A stretch of 6,569 nucleotides of DNA, taken from positions 1 to 6,569 of the forward strand of contig SKVA01000069.1 in the NCBI GenBank assembly GCA_007129695.1. The letters are read 5' to 3'. The translations under genes were made by a program, and so were the position numbers. Positions within the stretch are counted from its first letter, which is position 1, and every line of letters starts with the position of its first letter. Below, piece by piece: positions 5,694 to 6,569 of this stretch. The DNA is from Spirochaetaceae bacterium. GTDB taxonomy: Bacteria; Spirochaetota; Spirochaetia; DSM-27196; SLST01. Below the pieces are notes generated by a model. It did no database searches. It was not told the origin of the DNA and saw only the letters and a list, made by a program, of their open reading frames with translations.

Positions 5694-6569
5694 TCAGAAG
5701 CGGAACCCGGTGATGAACGTAGGATAGAGCGTGAGCGGTCTGTCGGGTGATCCGATTTCGATCCCTGACTCGGGCCGATCGAAGTACCCTGATGCGTCGA
5801 AGCCGAGCGACGAACGGACGTCGAAGCTGCCTCCCATGAACCAGCCGAAACCGTCACCGATTCCAATCCCGGCGATAATACGACCTGTTGGCAGAAGTGC
5901 TCCCTGCTCGGGGTCGAACAGCGACGAAAACCGTTCCTGCGCGGTCGTTCCGGCCGACACGCGCTTCCATCCAGCGTCGATGTCGAAGTAGAACGGCCGA
6001 GCCTTGACGCGGAATCCGATTCCGCCTGAGACGCCCAACCCTTCGAGTTCTCGCAGCGACCCGCCGCGCGTGATACCGGCGTTTGCTAGCGCGTAGAAGA
6101 TGTTGCTGCCGTTTTGCAGCGTGATCCAGGTTCTCTCGTCGCCTTCCCACCACAGACCCGTATTGCGAATTCCGTTCTCTACGAGGTTCACCAGACCGAT
6201 CGGAACCCCGTAGAGCTCCCTGGAGATGTTCACGAGTCCGATCTGTGCGCCGGTGACGCGTTCACCGATGTTGACGAGCCCGATCTGCGCGCCGGCGACA
6301 TCACCCGATACGTTGACAAGACTGATCTGCCCGCCAACCACCATGCCGGCCCGGTTGTGGATACCCGCAAGCTGTGCGCCGTTGACGAGTCCGACCGTAG
6401 TATTGAAGATTCCCGCGCTCTGCACGCCGTCGAATCCCGCGGCCGCGTGGTTGAAGATCCCGGCGTTCTGGATCACCGCACCGTGGCCGTCGATCCGGTT
6501 GAAGATACCCGAGTTCTGCACGCCGATGCTGTTCCCCGAGACAACGTTGAAGACGCCGGCGTGCTGCAA
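5694..6569 (-). CDS. LA_2272-like surface repeat protein, partial (N-terminus missing)
   Basis: The 291 C-terminal codons are present and the frame runs off the right edge. The TTG at the edge codes for an ordinary leucine, not the true start. Residues 1-136 of this fragment are short tandem repeats with GIFN, then GLVN cores (unit such as AQIGLVNIGERVTG). The remaining 155 residues are glycine- and aromatic-rich with alternating hydrophobic strands (ARPFYFDIDAGWKRV; RIIAGIGIGDGFGWFMGGSF). They end in YPTFITGFRF with terminal Phe, as is typical of outer-membrane beta-barrels. The repeat style matches the LA_2272-type surface repeat proteins known in Leptospira and seen in other spirochaetes, as I recall the family. 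The function is unknown; outer-membrane or surface location is inferred. No signal peptide can be seen because the N-terminus is cut off. It is convergent with the sigma gene, and no terminator hairpin is visible in the seven-base gap. Confidence 0.8.
   Translation of the reverse strand: MQHAGVFNVVSGNSIGVQNSGIFNRIDGHGAVIQNAGIFNHAAAGFDGVQSAGIFNTTVGLVNGAQLAGIHNRAGMVVGGQISLVNVSGDVAGAQIGLVNIGERVTGAQIGLVNISRELYGVPIGLVNLVENGIRNTGLWWEGDERTWITLQNGSNIFYALANAGITRGGSLRELEGLGVSGGIGFRVKARPFYFDIDAGWKRVSAGTTAQERFSSLFDPEQGALLPTGRIIAGIGIGDGFGWFMGGSFDVRSSLGFDASGYFDRPESGIEIGSPDRPLTLYPTFITGFRF
6162..6569 (-). repeat. tandem protein repeats, GIFN type then GLVN type
   Basis: About nine consecutive units are encoded. 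The first four are mostly 16 residues long with a Q-x-x-G-I-F-N core, such as VQSAGIFNTTVGLVNG. The fifth (AQLAGIHNRAGMVVG) has 15 residues. Three units of 14 residues follow with an I-G/S-L-V-N core, and then a ninth ends at GLVNLVENGIRN. The units are degenerate at DNA level, so this is an old array rather than a recent expansion. Regular short units with conserved Gly and Asn suggest a beta-solenoid-like stack. More units probably lie beyond the window edge. Confidence 0.8.

Overview
The window is GC-rich bacterial DNA. A spirochaete host (high-GC Spirochaetaceae-like) is the best guess. The main reason is the last gene, whose short GLVN/GIFN repeats resemble the Leptospira LA_2272-type surface repeat family. 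The other genes are widespread and do not decide the phylum. This assignment is an inference, not a demonstration.

Layout: (1) Positions 1-346 hold no confident protein gene. This stretch carries a perfect 12-bp tandem duplication, three imperfect 10-bp direct repeats, and a tRNA-Pro(CGG)-like sequence with intact anticodon, variable and T-arm portions but a damaged or missing D-arm. It may be a decayed tRNA or the scar or junction of an element that used a tRNA as attachment site. A weak partial frame on the - strand runs off the left edge. (2) Positions 347-3275 (+) hold an Old Yellow Enzyme-type NADH:flavin oxidoreductase with a C-terminal four-cysteine cluster, followed after 31 bp by a full-length M3-family oligoendopeptidase F with a strong ribosome binding site. 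(3) Positions 3291-3848 (-) hold a small secreted protein of unknown function, convergent with pepF and divergent from the next operon. (4) Positions 3921-5686 (+) hold a two-gene unit: an exported protein with two LysM domains and a degenerate LytM/M23 domain, then a sigma-70 family factor of RpoS-like size starting two bases after its stop codon. (5) Positions 5694-6569 (-) hold the C-terminal part of a surface repeat protein, convergent with the sigma gene and cut by the right edge.

The most interesting arrangement is the LysM/LytM-sigma pair, which copies the architecture of the gammaproteobacterial nlpD-rpoS operon. A second pattern concerns translation starts. The two internal genes (pepF and sigma) have strong Shine-Dalgarno sequences. 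The genes that seem to lead transcription units have none, and at least two of them have a -10-like hexamer five or six bases before the start codon, which suggests leaderless mRNAs. No CRISPR array, insertion sequence, transposase, toxin-antitoxin pair or defence system is visible.
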